A DNA stretch of 64,000 bases, from the NCBI GenBank assembly GCA_029204045.2, contig JAQNDB010000575.1, forward strand, positions 1 through 64,000, read 5' to 3'. The position numbers and the translations under genes were made by a program. The stretch comes from Tillandsia leiboldiana (lineage: Eukaryota; Streptophyta; Magnoliopsida; Poales; Bromeliaceae). The stretch's first letter is position 1; each line of letters opens with the position of its first letter. The notes beneath the pieces were generated by a model. The model saw nothing but the letters and a program-made list of their open reading frames with translations, ran no database searches and was not told the origin of the DNA. Below, piece by piece: positions 19,681 to 30,928 of this stretch.

Positions 19681-21215
19681 ACCGCTCACACCTTGGCGCC
19701 TCAAACACCCCACCTACGGGGGCCCCCACAACGTCACCTCGTGGGTATACACGGGTCATAAACCACTTTTTCGAAAAAGCGCACCCTTTGCGGTGGCCAA
19801 ACCGCGGGTGCGCGTACTGCAGCCTTGAGCATAGTAACCAAGTATACTAGATAGAACCCGATAGTAACAACCACAGAGATTACCAAATATTAGCAAAGTT
19901 AGACGAGTAATTACAAAATGTTCAAAGTTTTCGAAAGGTCCCACACTAAGTCTCAGAACGAAAACCCACCACATGGTAAACATAACAATAGCAAAAATGC
20001 GCATAAAGGGATTCTAAGGGTGTACCCACCTGAAACGCGAAGAAGAAGGTGTGCGGAAACTCCAGCTAAAACCCTCCCACCTTGCGCCCGAAAAACTACA
20101 GTAAGAAATCATGTTAAAAATATCGTCGCGGTCAAAAACACTCAAAAACGGGGCGAAACGGGACAAAAACGGAGCTTCTGGACTCTCAGGCAGAAAGCTG
20201 ATGCACGGGTCCAGGCGTGGACCAGGTCCACGACGCAAGACAGCAGCGGCGCAGACCGGGAGCACGCCGCAGCGGTAGACCACCGCGGCATGGGCCGGGC
20301 AGCGCACGGGCAGAAGCGCGCGCCGGGTCCACACAATCGGGCTGCGGAGGCGTGCACCGGTGCATGCCGGACTGGTGGACCGCGCGGCCTGGCGCACGCA
20401 TTCATGCGCCGGGTCCGTGCCCCTGGGCCCGTGAGCCGTGCACCGGGTGCACGCCGGGTCCGGTAGACCGCGTGGCCTGGCGCAGGCATCCGTGCGCCGG
20501 GTCCGCGCCCCTGGTCCCGGGAGCCGTGCGCCGGGTGCACGCCGGGTACGGTGGACCGCGTGGCCTGATCCTGCCGGATGAACAGTAACTAGACCTTTTT
20601 CGGCTCCGGTTGGGACCCCGCGACCCCGGCGACTGCGGCGACGACCCCGTGGACACGATAACGGCGGCGGCAGCCTCCTGTTTAACAACGGCGGCGGCGG
20701 CCTCCTGTTCAACAACTCGTATCGCCCGCGACATCGACAAGAAACCCCCCAAACGGAAAACCGAAAAAAATACTCGAACCGTTCACCTTGATTCCGCCGG
20801 CGGAAGAGGAGGAAAGAGGATCGGCCGCCCTTGCTCGATCATTTCCGCAGGAAAGGAGCGGTTCCTTCTTTTCTCTTCCCGTCTCTCCGCCTCGGTCCTT
20901 ACGCCGTTTCTTGAAAAGGGGGAAAAAGGGTTTGGGGTTTTTCCCCGCACCCCCGGTCGGGCTTAAATGACACAAAGAGAATTTAAAATTAGACCCCAAT
21001 TAATACTCAAAGCTATTCGAAAAAGAACGAGGGGTCCAGATCACCTCGAAAAACGTGCCGATCGCCGACATGCATTCCGATGCACCCGAACTGATAGTAA
21101 ACTTCAAAAATTAATTTCGGGTGATCCCGGGGTCAGAATTCAAATCCGATCGCGCCACCGTTCACCGTTTTGCGAGCTCTACCACCTAAAAATACCCGCA
21201 AACCTCGACGATCGC

Positions 21216-21358
21216 CTATAAATGGATAGGACGTAGGAGGCTAGGACGTGAGAGATCGGGGGCGGGGGGGGGGGGAGAGTCTGAGTCCTTTCTCTCGATA
21301 GGCGGTCCGTTGTTTATTAGCAAAGGCTAAAGCTGACCTTCTTTGTGTGTGTACAGAT
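21216..21358 (+). other. Truncated chromovirus leader (G6 5' end)
   Basis: The sequence aligns with the G5 leader (GAATGGATAG, AGTAGG, GTGATCGAGGG and CTTCTTTGTGTG blocks around 40290-40520). PBS and plus-oriented LTR are missing; instead the minus-oriented LTR G3 abuts it. A G-run sits at 21262-21273. A splice-acceptor-like TGTGTACAG precedes the gag ATG. Confidence 0.7.
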
Positions 21359-21914
21359 ATGGCCCGTACTAGATCATCAACCGAGGACACCGGAGCAGAG
21401 GCGATGACGTCGACGGCCGCGGAGAACCAGCTCCTGCGGCAGCAATTGAGGGAGATGACGGGGCAGCTGGCAACCGTCACAGACCACGTGCGTCAGCTGA
21501 CGCAACAGCAGCAGGCTGCGACGGTGACGGCCGCCCCGGTCCCTCCGCAGGGGCCAACTACGCCAGCAGTGGCACCGCCGGCGGCGACTACGGAACCAGC
21601 GCCGGGGACCACCGGCGGGGTTACTCGGGAGGAGACTGTGGCCACGCCTTCCCCTACAGTGGCTGCCGCCGCCGCGGGGGAGGAGACAGCTGTGCCGACT
21701 GAGCGAGAGCGGGTACGGGCCAACCTGGCGGACTTCAAGAAGTACGACCGGCCCGTGTTCGAAGGGGAGACGACCGATCCTTGGGTCGTCGAGAAGTGGG
21801 TGGGGTCGATGGAAAAACTGTTCGAAGACTTGCTCATGGAGGACAACGAGCGGGTTCCCCTAGCGGTCCATTTCCTGGAGGGGAACGCCCGCTTGCGGTG
21901 GAAGACAGTACGCC
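21359..21914 (+). CDS. gag: Chromovirus gag, 5' half (G6), cut by copia A
   Basis: The ATG at 21359 starts MARTRSS, the same start seen in G5. About 185 codons stay open. A Gln/Leu-rich helical segment (ENQLLRQQLREMTGQLATV) is followed by a Pro/Ala/Thr-rich linker and then the beginning of the capsid domain (YDRPVFEGETTDPWVVEKWV, then VHFLEGNARLRW). The capsid fold is cut after the WKTVR motif by the copia A LTR. Target-site copy ACGCC is at 21910-21914. The other half, with the second ACGCC, is at 54802-53902 on the minus strand, and the reading phase continues correctly from one half to the other. Open reading past 21914 is LTR sequence. Confidence 0.88.
21910..21914 (+). other. Target-site copy ACGCC, left of copia A
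   Basis: The five bases before the LTR start TGTTACGG are ACGCC. The same five bases follow the end of the copia C 3' LTR on the minus strand (54802-54798). Confidence 0.9.
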
Positions 21915-22141
21915 TGTTACGGAATTTGAGTTGGCGTAGTTTCGTGAAAGTCTCAAGTCTTGAAGATTGAAGGTGAAGAAAGTTGGATCATTTAACTCAA
22001 TCTCAAGAAAGAAGAATTCAAAAGGATCAGGTATGTTTAACTAAAGATTTTGTGTGATCCGAATACTTTTTGTAGTGTAGAAACACTTGGATGAATCTTT
22101 CATTACATAAAAATCAAAAACTGGACTTGGGACATGTTCAG

Positions 22142-22496
22142 GATCCAGATCAGGTTGTTCGATCCGGATCCCGAAGGTGGTTCGTTCATACACCAGTTCA
22201 ATCCGGATCGTAGTCTCTTGATCCGGATCCCGAACAGTGAGTTTACCATTTTCCTTGAACGATCCGGATCATGCTTCGCAATCCGGATCCCGAACGTTGA
22301 TGTTTGGTAAACTGTATGAACGATCCGGATCATGCACTTCGATCCGGATCCCGAACCTTCATTTTTCTGGAACTGGCTGACTCGTTACGACGATCCGGAT
22401 CACAGCTAGTCCGATCCGGATCGCCGTCCGTAAAATTTCCAGAAATGTTAGGTTTTTGATTCTTATCTCCTTCCTAGGGTTTCTAGCCTATAAATA
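22142..22496 (+). promoter_or_regulatory. U3 promoter of copia A LTR
   Basis: GATCCGGATC and one-base variants recur from 22142 to 22422, followed by CTATAAATA at 22488-22496. The layout equals that of LTR B, C and D. Confidence 0.7.
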
Positions 22497-22780
22497 CACC
22501 CTATGATCCTTTTTCTAGGGTTAATCCACATAGTCAATAGCCGTCATTTTCATATATCATTTTATACGGCTATAGATCCACATATAGAGAAGAAAGGAAA
22601 TCATTAGAGAATACTCTATGTTTCTTCATCTATATTGATTAGTTTGATTCTAGGTTTTCATACTCACATCTTGAGTTGAATCAAACTAATGAATACTTAG
22701 ATGGTATTTCCGATCTATCTTTGATCTAAGTATTCGGCGGATCATCACCACCCAAAACAACGATTTACCCCAAAAATCGG

Positions 22781-22957
22781 CGCGTGGATTCGCGTGTCCT
22801 TGTGGATTCAAGGTTCAACCGTTCTCGTGGATTCGGAGCGAGGCACGTTCGTGGATTCGAAGGGTGCTATTGGGTGAAGACCGTGGATTCGGTCGGACAT
22901 CGTGGATTCGACGTTGGACGCCGTGGATTCGGCGTTGGGCGCAGATCGTGGATTCGA
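22781..22957 (+). other. TGGATT-loop hairpin array (copia A LTR)
   Basis: Eight TGGATT loops with paired arms in the same order as LTR B. Two arms have a mismatch relative to B (CGTTCG/CGAAGG and ACATCG/CGACGT). The rest remain fully paired. Confidence 0.85.
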
Positions 22958-23260
22958 GAAGCGTCGCGGAGCGAGCGGAGAAGATCCTCTAGGAGCGTAT
23001 GGAAAAGGTTGAGTCGTAAGTGTGTACGGTAAATCACCTTGTACGTGTTTTAATTCTAGTGGATTTCTGCCGTGTTATCGGTCCCGTGGTTTTTTACTCC
23101 GGTGATGGAGTTTTCCACGTAAAAATCTTGCGTATTATTTTTATTTCCGCATTGAGTTTTATCGCAACGATTTTTTGAGTGTTTATGCGTTTACACCTAT
23201 TCACCCCCCTCTAGGTGTTTTTTCCCCTATTTAGATCCGTATTACATATAACCCAACAAG

Positions 23261-23275
23261 TGGTATCAGAGCGGG
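23261..23275 (+). other. Primer-binding site of copia A
   Basis: TGGTATCAGAGCGGG lies two bases after the LTR, the standard initiator-Met-tRNA site for plant copia elements. Confidence 0.9.
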
Positions 23276-23291
23276 AATAGGGTTGTAAACA

Positions 23292-25208
23292 ATGGTTGAA
23301 GGTGGAAACATCAACCGACCCCCATTCTTCGATGGAACTAATTATGCGTACTGGAAAGTACGGATGAAAGCCTTTTTAATTTCCATCGACGAACGGGTGT
23401 GGCAATCGATTGAATTAGGATGGTCTAATCCAACTGAATTTAATGGTGATGTTCGCACCTTAAAACCTAGGTCGAAATGGACCAAGGAAGAGTTAGATTC
23501 ATCTTCTTACAATGGCAAGGGAATTAATGCTATTTTTAATGCCTTATCCCAAACTGAATTCTCTCGCGTCTCGACATGTGAGACTGCGAAAGAAATCTGG
23601 GATGTTCTTCAGGTTACACATGAGGGAACTAACCTCGTGAAGATTCAGAAACTGCAAATGCTTACGAGCAAGTTTGACTCTATCTTAATGGCAGAAAATG
23701 AATCTTTCACGGACTACTATACACGATTGCAAGACATCGTAAACTCATGTGCTAATCTGGGAGAGAAGATTCCAGAATTTAAGATTGTAAGAAAGATCTT
23801 AAGAACTCTTCCTGAACGTTTTCGCCCAAAGGTTACTGCCATTGAAACTATTAAACACCCGGACGAAATACGTGTAGAAGAATTAGTTGGTTCATTACAA
23901 ACTTATGAAATGACATTTACTACTAACAATTCTTCTGGAAAGGCATCCACTTCTAAGTCTTCAGGTTATGCGTTGAAAACAACTAAGGAAGAAGACGCGG
24001 ATACATCCTCCTCAGACGATGACGAGAACCTTTCTATGGAGGAATTTGAGAAGCAGCTCGCTCTCTTGACAAGGAAGTTTCGCCGCAACTTTCGAAGGGG
24101 TAATTCAAGCAAATCTCCATCCTTCAGAAAGTCGAACAAAGGCAAGGGTACTTCAGGATGCAAGTCAAGAAAGCAAGAGAACTTCTCAAAGGATAAGAAA
24201 AGCTCAGAAGGACAACTACAATGCTTCAAATGTCGAGGCTACGGCCACATTGCAACGGAATGTCCTAACAAGTATCCGGCAAAGAAGAAGGCGATGCAAG
24301 TCGTCACTTGGGATGACAACTCAACGTCAAATGAGTCGTCTTCGAGTGATGAAGAAAAGAGCTCCACCGCTTTCCACGCGTCCGTATCTTCACCCTTCAT
24401 GTGCTTTATGGCAAATACATCTGAGTCGTTGTCCAACTCCACTGTTGAAAAGAATGCAACGGACAACGAATTGGATGATTCGGAAGGTGAAGAATTTGCT
24501 CTAGCCTATCACAGATCTTTACGGGATTTAAAGAAACCGGCTAAGCAAAACAAGGGGTTGAGAGGGAGATTGCAGGATCTCGAAGAAGAAGTAAAAAGGG
24601 TAACTTCTCTCTCGACCGATCTTGAAGTGGAAAGGGATAAACTGATAAAAGAAAATGTTTCCCTTCAAGAGTCCAATGAGCAACTCGAGAAGAACTATAT
24701 AGATATGGTGAACAAAGCGAACTACTTCTTGAAGCTCTACGGCGAGGCCCGACGGAAAAAATTGGAAATGACAGAGACCATTTGCCAACTCAAGGATGAC
24801 TTACAGCAATTTTCCTTAGGAAGGAGTAAGTTGGATAAACTTCTTGGTCTTGGTCAAACAAACAAGTTCGGCCTCGGATACAATCGAACTGAAGACAATT
24901 TTAGTTCGGTTGGGACAGTCTTTGTGCCTCAGTCGGTATCTCCTCCTCCGACACCGGAAATCATGACAACTAACGACAACAAACCTACTTCATCCTCTTC
25001 AGAATCGTCAAGCACAAAGGTATGTTTTCGTTGTAATTCTGCAGGGCACATTGGAAGAAATTGCAAGATTGGAGCTCAAAGATCAAATCAACCACATCTT
25101 GCAACTGCTACCATCAAGTTCACTCCATGGAACTCAAAGAAGGATTTTCCTAAAGAAAAGGACATTGGTAGTACTTCAAACAAGACGATGACAAAAGAAA
25201 AAGACTAA
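23292..25208 (+). CDS. gag: Copia gag polyprotein (copia A), intact 638 residues
   Basis: The ATG follows the PBS by 16 bp. Residues 8-30 (RPPFFDGTNYAYWKVRMKAF) are the N-terminal block of plant copia gag, followed by the capsid-like domain with QTEFSRVSTCETAKEIWDVL and RTLPERFRPKV. A basic Ser/Lys-rich stretch leads to a zinc knuckle near residue 311 (CFKCRGYGHIATEC, the CX2CX4HX4C form). A charged coiled-coil region spans about 400-515, and a second knuckle is near 578 (CFRCNSAGHIGRNC). Two knuckles and a long C-terminal extension fit Sirevirus gag. It forms the RNA-packaging particle. The frame stops at 25208 in KEKD, just before the point where protease would be expected; no protease motif follows. 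Confidence 0.92.
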   Translation: MVEGGNINRPPFFDGTNYAYWKVRMKAFLISIDERVWQSIELGWSNPTEFNGDVRTLKPRSKWTKEELDSSSYNGKGINAIFNALSQTEFSRVSTCETAKEIWDVLQVTHEGTNLVKIQKLQMLTSKFDSILMAENESFTDYYTRLQDIVNSCANLGEKIPEFKIVRKILRTLPERFRPKVTAIETIKHPDEIRVEELVGSLQTYEMTFTTNNSSGKASTSKSSGYALKTTKEEDADTSSSDDDENLSMEEFEKQLALLTRKFRRNFRRGNSSKSPSFRKSNKGKGTSGCKSRKQENFSKDKKSSEGQLQCFKCRGYGHIATECPNKYPAKKKAMQVVTWDDNSTSNESSSSDEEKSSTAFHASVSSPFMCFMANTSESLSNSTVEKNATDNELDDSEGEEFALAYHRSLRDLKKPAKQNKGLRGRLQDLEEEVKRVTSLSTDLEVERDKLIKENVSLQESNEQLEKNYIDMVNKANYFLKLYGEARRKKLEMTETICQLKDDLQQFSLGRSKLDKLLGLGQTNKFGLGYNRTEDNFSSVGTVFVPQSVSPPPTPEIMTTNDNKPTSSSSESSSTKVCFRCNSAGHIGRNCKIGAQRSNQPHLATATIKFTPWNSKKDFPKEKDIGSTSNKTMTKEKD

Positions 25209-25342
25209 TCTTGCAAGACGTCTTCATCAAGGAAAACTTCTCAACCATTGCCAACATACTACAAAACTCAAAAGGTTTGGGTATGCAAAGGTGAAACTCC
25301 TCCTTGTCTTTAATCGTTCTTCGAATAAATCTTGTGTAGTTT
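25209..25342 (+). other. Deletion junction: protease and integrase N-terminus missing (copia A)
   Basis: The short stretch between gag and integrase contains a pre-protease-like block (YYKTQKVWVCKGETPPCL, readable in one frame) and then passes directly to the integrase core. No D-S/T-G protease motif and no HHCC finger are present. Copia C has the same junction. Confidence 0.7.
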
Positions 25343-26479
25343 ATGTATACTACTTTCTTTCTTCTTTTCTTTTGGCCGACCCGTCAACCATCTTTGGGAG
25401 GTAAATGGTACATCTTTTTATTGGTTGATGATTTCTCTCGGTTTTCTTGGGTAGCATTTTTAAAAGAGAAAGCCGATACGTTTGACTCTTTTCATGAGAT
25501 TTGCCATCGTATTATGATTGAAAAGAATGAAAAGATCATTCGTGTTAGAAGTGATAGAGGTGGAGAATTCATAAATTCAAAATTCATTGATTTTTGCACT
25601 TCAAATGGAATCAAACATGAATTCTCGGCACCCTATACACCTCAGCAGAATGGTGTTGTTGAGCGCAAGAACAGGGTTGTTCAAGAGATGGCGCGTGTGA
25701 TGCTTCATAGCCGGAATTTGCCGCTACATTTTTGGGCTGAAGCTGTGAACACCGCTGTCTATGTCATTAATAGAGTTTACTTGCGCCCAGGAACTTTAAA
25801 TACACCATATGAGCTGTGGTTTAGTAGAAAACCCAATATCAAATATTTTCGTGTCTTCGGGAGTCGATGTTACATTTTACGTGACCGTGAAAATCTTGGA
25901 AAGTTTGACTCTCGAAGTGATGAAGGGATCTTTCTGGGTTATTCTACGAATAGCAGAGCATATCGAGTATTTAACATTGAATCTAAGACGATCGTAGAAT
26001 CTATAAATGTTAAAGTAGATGAAGCTTTTCACTTTGAAACTGGAAAATCTACCCTCGATATCTCTCTAGATGATGATTCTCCTGCTAGTGCATCTTCTCA
26101 TAATAATACTTCCAATATTAATGATGCATCTAATGGTTCTTCTAGTTTATCTGATGTGCAGGAATCATCTCATATATCTCCGAGTACTCCGCTTCAACAA
26201 ACGTTACGAATCTCCAAGGATCATCCGGAATCGAATATTATTGGAGATCCACAAGAAGTAGTCAGAACTCGGAGGCAGTTGGTTTGTGGATTCGCTTGCT
26301 ACGTATCTTTAATCGAACCAAAGAACATAGATGAAGCTCTTCAGGATGACTACTGGATTAAAGCAATGCAGGAAGAGCTCCATCAATTTGAGGCGAAACA
26401 AAGTCTGGGAATTAACGAAGCCTCCAAAGCAACACAATGTGATAGGTACCAAATGGATCTTCAAGAACAAGAAAAATGA
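25343..26479 (+). pseudogene. pol: Copia integrase core and C-terminal region (copia A)
   Basis: Integrase motifs are clear: VDDFSRFSWVAFLK with the first Asp, RVRSDRGGEFINS with the second, PYTPQQNGVVERKNR with the catalytic Glu. HFWAEAVNTAVYVINR and FRVFGSRCYILRD follow, then a Ser-rich linker. The N-terminal zinc finger is absent. Near 26393 an extra G, relative to copia C, shifts the frame, so the last residues before the stop at 26479 are out of phase and RT resumes in another frame. No clear start codon belongs to it; in an intact element it would be released from a polyprotein. Confidence 0.88.
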
Positions 26480-27270
26480 GGATGGTACTATCATCAGGAA
26501 CAAGGCACGATTAGTTGCTCAAGGCTACTCTCAAGTAGAAGGTATAGACTTTGATGAAACCTTCGCCCCTGTAGCTAGACTCGAGTCCATTCGTATACTG
26601 TTTGCTATTGCTTGTCATTTTAAAATCAAATTATTTCAAATGGACGTTAAGAGCGCATTTCTAAATGGGTTTTTAAATGAGGAAGTTTATGTGGCTCAAC
26701 CGAAAGGTTTTGTAGATCATAAACAACCTAACCATGTTTTTCGTTTGAAAAAGGCTCTTTACGGTCTGAAACAAGCACCGCGAGCATGGTACGAAAGGTT
26801 AACAAAGCACCTTTTGGAGAAGGGCTATACTCGAGGGGGAGCAGATAGGGACTCTCTTTGTGAAGCATTATCAAAACAATTTCATTGTAGCACAAATATA
26901 TGTCGATGACATAGTATTTGGCGCAACAAGAGATAACGATGCTTCTAAATTCGCGGAGACCATGGAAAGCGAATTTGAGATGTCCATGATGGGCGAATTG
27001 ACTTATTTCCTTGGATTGCAAATTAAACAAAATGATGAAGGTATTCACTTGAGTCAATCCAAGTATGCAATGGAGTTGGTCAAAAAGTTTGATCTAGAAA
27101 ATTGTAAAGATTTTCCGACTCCAATGGGAACTAGCCACAAGGGACTTGGAAGTGAATCACATAGTGAGAATGTAGACGAGAAATTATATCGAAGTATGAT
27201 TGGAAGTCTACTTTACCTCACGGCTAGTCGCCCGGATATATCTTTTGGTGTTGGGATTTGCGCGAGATAT
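26395..27270 (+). pseudogene. pol: Copia reverse transcriptase (copia A)
   Basis: RT blocks are in order: GTKWIFKNKKNEDGTI, RLVAQGYSQVEGIDFDETFA, FQMDVKSAFLNGFLNEEVY with a catalytic Asp, and KKALYGLKQAPRAWYERL. YVDDIVFG at 26899-26922 holds the catalytic pair, and SMIGSLLYLTASRPDI closes it. A frameshift near 26849 (GGG where copia C has GG) divides the coding sequence into two frames, 26331-26909 and 26860-27546. All catalytic residues survive, so the damage is limited to indels, some of which may be sequencing errors. Confidence 0.9.
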
Positions 27271-27845
27271 CAATCAGCACCAAAGGAGGTTCACCTGAAA
27301 GCGGTGAAAAGGATCATCCGGTATATCAAAGGATCAATTAATTTCGGAATTTGGTATCCTATGGGAACAAGTTTGGATATTGTTGGATACTCAGATGCCG
27401 ATTGGGCAGGATCAGTGGATGATCGGAAAAGCTCGAGTGGTGCATGCTTCTATCTTGGCCATTGCCTTGTTGCATGGCATAGTAAAAAGCAGAACTGCAT
27501 AGCACTCTCGACTGCCGAAGCGGAATACATTTCAGCTGGAAGTTGATCAACTCAACTCATTTGGATGAAAAGCATATTGAGCGACTTCCGCATTTCAGCA
27601 TCTTCGGTAACAATACTTTGTGACAACACTAGTGCTATTAACATTTCTAAAAACCCTGTGTTGCACTCTAGAACAAACATATTGAACTTAGATATCATTT
27701 TCTTAGAGAGCTAGTTGAATCAAATACTCTTCAACTTTCATATATTTCAACTGAGGATCAATTAGCTGACATTCTAACAAAACCTTTGGATCAAAAACGT
27801 TTTATTCATTTACGAAAAGCAATTGGGATGCTTTCCTTGAAATAA
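27271..27845 (+). pseudogene. pol: Copia RNase H (copia A)
   Basis: The sequence is nearly identical to the copia B segment. YSDADWAG and STAEAEYIS are present. A TGA stop at 27544-27546 replaces the Cys codon found in copia B, and a base is missing near 27676 in the HIELRYHF block. Copia C shares the TGA (60241-60243) but not the missing base. Confidence 0.88.
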
Positions 27846-28786
27846 TCTTCTTTTTGAAATCTTTGCTTAGGATAGGTTTTGTATTTGTTTTTGTTTTGTT
27901 CATTATCTATGTTTGTACATAGGACATTAATTGAGCATAGATCATAATTGACTTTAATTGCATCTTTTCGCACATTTAGAAATTTATTATGCTTTTGCCA
28001 TCATAATATTTCACTGTTGCAATGATCATTTATGTTAATTAAATCATCTTCTAAGTGATCAAAGTCAATTTCTCTCTCTCTATGATCTCTTGGTATAGTC
28101 ATTATCTTATTTGACTGCTTAGTCGAGTATGAAATCGAGATCAATATTTGGTTGAATACTTTATATCTTAAATAATTGATAGCCAATTGAGGGGGAGTCA
28201 AAGAAAAGGTAAAATGCTCAAAAGATGTGGAAAGAGTTACATCCCAATGAGGAGTGTGAAAACTACCACCACATGGAGGAAAGAGCTACCACCTCGGTCG
28301 TCCGAGTATTGTGTGCAGCTACCACATGTATACCAAGCATGGTTGTTCAAATTTTTGATTAAGTAAAATGCATGTTGAAATACTTGACTCTGTCAAATTT
28401 CAAGGTTGGTATAAGGTGGGTTTTTAAAGAAAGATGCTCAAAGAGCCACTCTCTTCAACAGATTGTCTAGATATATTATCTACTATATTTGGGATTTCAA
28501 ACATCTATTGATCTTTGTATTTCATTTTCTTTACTGAATTGATGATTTGATAAAGGCATTACTCATAAGATCAAGTTAGATGTAATTGAAGGTGTTCAAC
28601 TTTAAGGGATTTAATTTTTGTAAATTTTCGTTTCATTTTTGGATATTATTGATAGATTTGGCATAATCTAATTCTTGTTGTATGAAACGATGATTTTTGT
28701 TTAAAGTTGATACACATTTGTGCTTACAATCTTTTTCTGGTTTTTCTTGAATTTCTCTGAAATTTTCTAAAGAAAAAGTTGGGGCC
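27846..28786 (+). other. Conserved non-coding spacer after copia pol (copia A)
   Basis: This is the counterpart of 6365-7300 with few differences; no gene is seen. A GAGGGGGAG polypurine stretch is at 28189-28197. Confidence 0.7.
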
Positions 28787-28954
28787 GATCCGGATCGGGC
28801 TAGATGATCCGGATCCCGAACGCAGGAATTCTTCTGCGGGCTGACGATCCGGATTGTATCTGCCGATCCGGATCCCGAACGCAGTTTCTCACTGCGGGTA
28901 GCCGATCCGGATCGCAGTTATGAACTGATCCGGATCGCGGCTAGGTTTTATAAA
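28787..28954 (+). promoter_or_regulatory. Candidate internal promoter for ORF3 (copia A)
   Basis: GATCCGGATC lies at 28787, 28806, 28865, 28903 and 28927, with a variant at 28845. A TATA-like TTTTATAAAG ends near 28954. Palindromes are kept relative to copia B while the spacers differ. Confidence 0.65.
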
Positions 28955-29070
28955 GAACAAAGGGTTTTTGATTTCTTTTACTCCAATCTTTTGTTCCAAA
29001 GTTTCCAGAGCCTCTCTCTCTAGATTTCATCCTTCCTGGAAGCTTTCAAACTCAAGTTCTTCAACTCCAA

Positions 29071-29450
29071 GTAAGTTTTATTGATCAAAATCTCGGTTTT
29101 TCACCGTTTTTCTCTTTTCCTCCTCAAACGTGATGAATTTCTTGGATCAACTTTGTTTGTGGATGGTTTTTGATCAAATTTCTTTTGAAATAAGAACTCT
29201 GGGTAGATTAGTTTTGATTATATGCTAGGTATTCTCCTGATTAACGGATTTTTAGGCTTCGATTTCTAAAATTTCGGTTTTAGGGCATATAATAAGGATT
29301 TTCGAAAATCATGCAATTGATCTATTTTTAAAAGTCCTTTTGCAAAACTAATTTGATTCTTAGTCTCTCTACATGATTATGATTGTTTGGGTACAATTTT
29401 TCAATTTTTGAAAACTAAGAATTTTTGTGTTCTTGAGTTGGTTTTCACAG
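29071..29450 (+). other. Probable leader intron of ORF3 (copia A)
   Basis: Donor CAA|GTAAGT and acceptor TTTTCACAG|G bound 380 bp. The ATG follows at 29481. Confidence 0.65.
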
Positions 29451-29480
29451 GACACCTTCTTAACTCAAGCACTTTGATCA

Positions 29481-30928
29481 ATGGCACTCTCTTGGTTAAT
29501 CCTTCTCCTGGTCTCAATGGTACACACTCGCCCAACAAATAAACTGAAGAGAGCCAAGAACCTCAACAAAAAGGTGAATTTGTCGAGGTCAGTGACACAG
29601 AGGTAGATTGTCATGAGATTGACTGGGCGGCATTGACGGATGATGATGACTCAATGTATGAACAAGAACCGTCTGATGATTCAAGGAGAAAGGCGTCTGT
29701 TAAATCAAAAGAAAAGGCAACTAAGGAACCAGGAAAAGCATCAGTGGCAGCACCAACCATCTCCATGAAAAGAAAGAGAATAACTAGACGCCGTGGGCTA
29801 CGACAGGACATTAATGTTGACACGCCGATAGCTCCTGACTCCCCACATCGCTTGGAAGAAGTATTCGTTAACACTGATCGTCTTCGAGCCTTTGCACATC
29901 GCGAATGCATTGGTGAAAGGCATGTTAACATTGAGGCTCTGCAAGGTCACTCCCCTGGTTTTGGTCTTCTGATTGAACAAGCCAACCTTATTCAAGTATG
30001 TCGTTTCCCAGAAACTCTTGGCTACTGTTTGCATCATGTGAGGACCTTCTATACTAATGCACGGCATCTTCGAGAGTCTGAGAACGGTCCTATGGAGTTC
30101 TACACGAATATCCAAGGCACAAGGTTTAAGATTACTCCAGAATTGATTGGCGAGGTTTTGGGAATGGAAGCCAGCAAGAAAGGAGTTCACTACTTGAAGG
30201 GGGTAAATTTGACAAACACATTATGGCGAAAAGTTATAGAGGGAATTTGTCTCGAGGGAACACAATCAACCGAAAAATCTGTTCGGTCTAAAGAACTTCG
30301 TCTTGAATATCGCTTCTTAAACTTCATCACATGTTACAATATACTTCCAAATATGCAGACAAAGGTTGTGAGATGGGACCGGTTGTTGTTTTTGTATCTC
30401 ATAGGACATCCATCAGAGGCAACGGCATTGAATATCACATTCCGTACATTATCTGGAATAGAATGGCGCGATATGTTGAGCATCCTCATCCCACTGAGAG
30501 AATTCCATTTCCCTTGATTATAATGAGGATTTTAAAGAAATTTCAGGTTGACATTACTTCAACACTTATCATCAATGTCTGAGCATGATAGATGAGTCTA
30601 CCATTGTCAAATCCCTCCATAAGTTGCCGCATGTCACTCCAGTTCCTGCATCTGGAACGAGCAACAGTACAAGCACTGCCGCATCACCATCTCGACAAGC
30701 CCGGCACAGATGATGAAGCATCAATAACATCGATTATCAAGGAACAACAGCGACTATCTGTTAAGCAGAACAATTTTGAAGGAACAACAAAGAATTACCA
30801 ATGAGCTTGAGATTACCACGGCAGCTCACATTACCATAACGAAGATCAATTCAATGGACAAGCGGATGCGAAAGATCTCTCTAAGATGGGTTGCACAAGC
30901 TCTGAAGACTCAGATTCTGACAACTGAT
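29481..30928 (+). pseudogene. Env-like ORF3, long form (copia A)
   Basis: The start MALSWLILLLVSMVHTRP is a hydrophobic anchor-like run. A missing C near 29563 shifts the frame; the main block is open from 29633 to 30517. It contains an acidic stretch, a basic KRKRITRRRGL stretch and a domain with VFVNTDRLRAFAHRECIGER and QGTRFKITPELIGEVLGM. That domain resembles the putative plant transposon protein domain often found in extra ORFs of plant LTR elements. A missing A near 30437 and further small indels break the part leading to the coiled-coil end, CTSSEDSDSDN-like. Copia C is intact at these places. Domain assignment is from memory of the family and not searched. Confidence 0.7.

Larger units (their letters stand above)
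18614..21215 (-). repeat. Gypsy LTR G3, start truncated
   Basis: The minus-strand end CATGACA is at 18614. Homology to the G6 LTR continues up to the GGTAGAGCTCGCAAAACGG block (near 21160) and stops at 21215, about 105 bp before the expected LTR start. It contains the hairpin (18721-18779), three GGTGCCCACACGAC-type units (18900-19090), CCGAGCACCAACCTCGG repeats and a GC-rich region at 20200-20720. No gene is present. Confidence 0.8.
21915..23258 (+). repeat. 5' LTR of copia A (1344 bp)
   Basis: It runs from TGTTACGGAA to ACCCAACA, with the PBS two bases later. It contains the palindrome array (22142-22422), TATA box CTATAAATA (22488-22496) and hairpin array (22781-22957). Confidence 0.95.
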
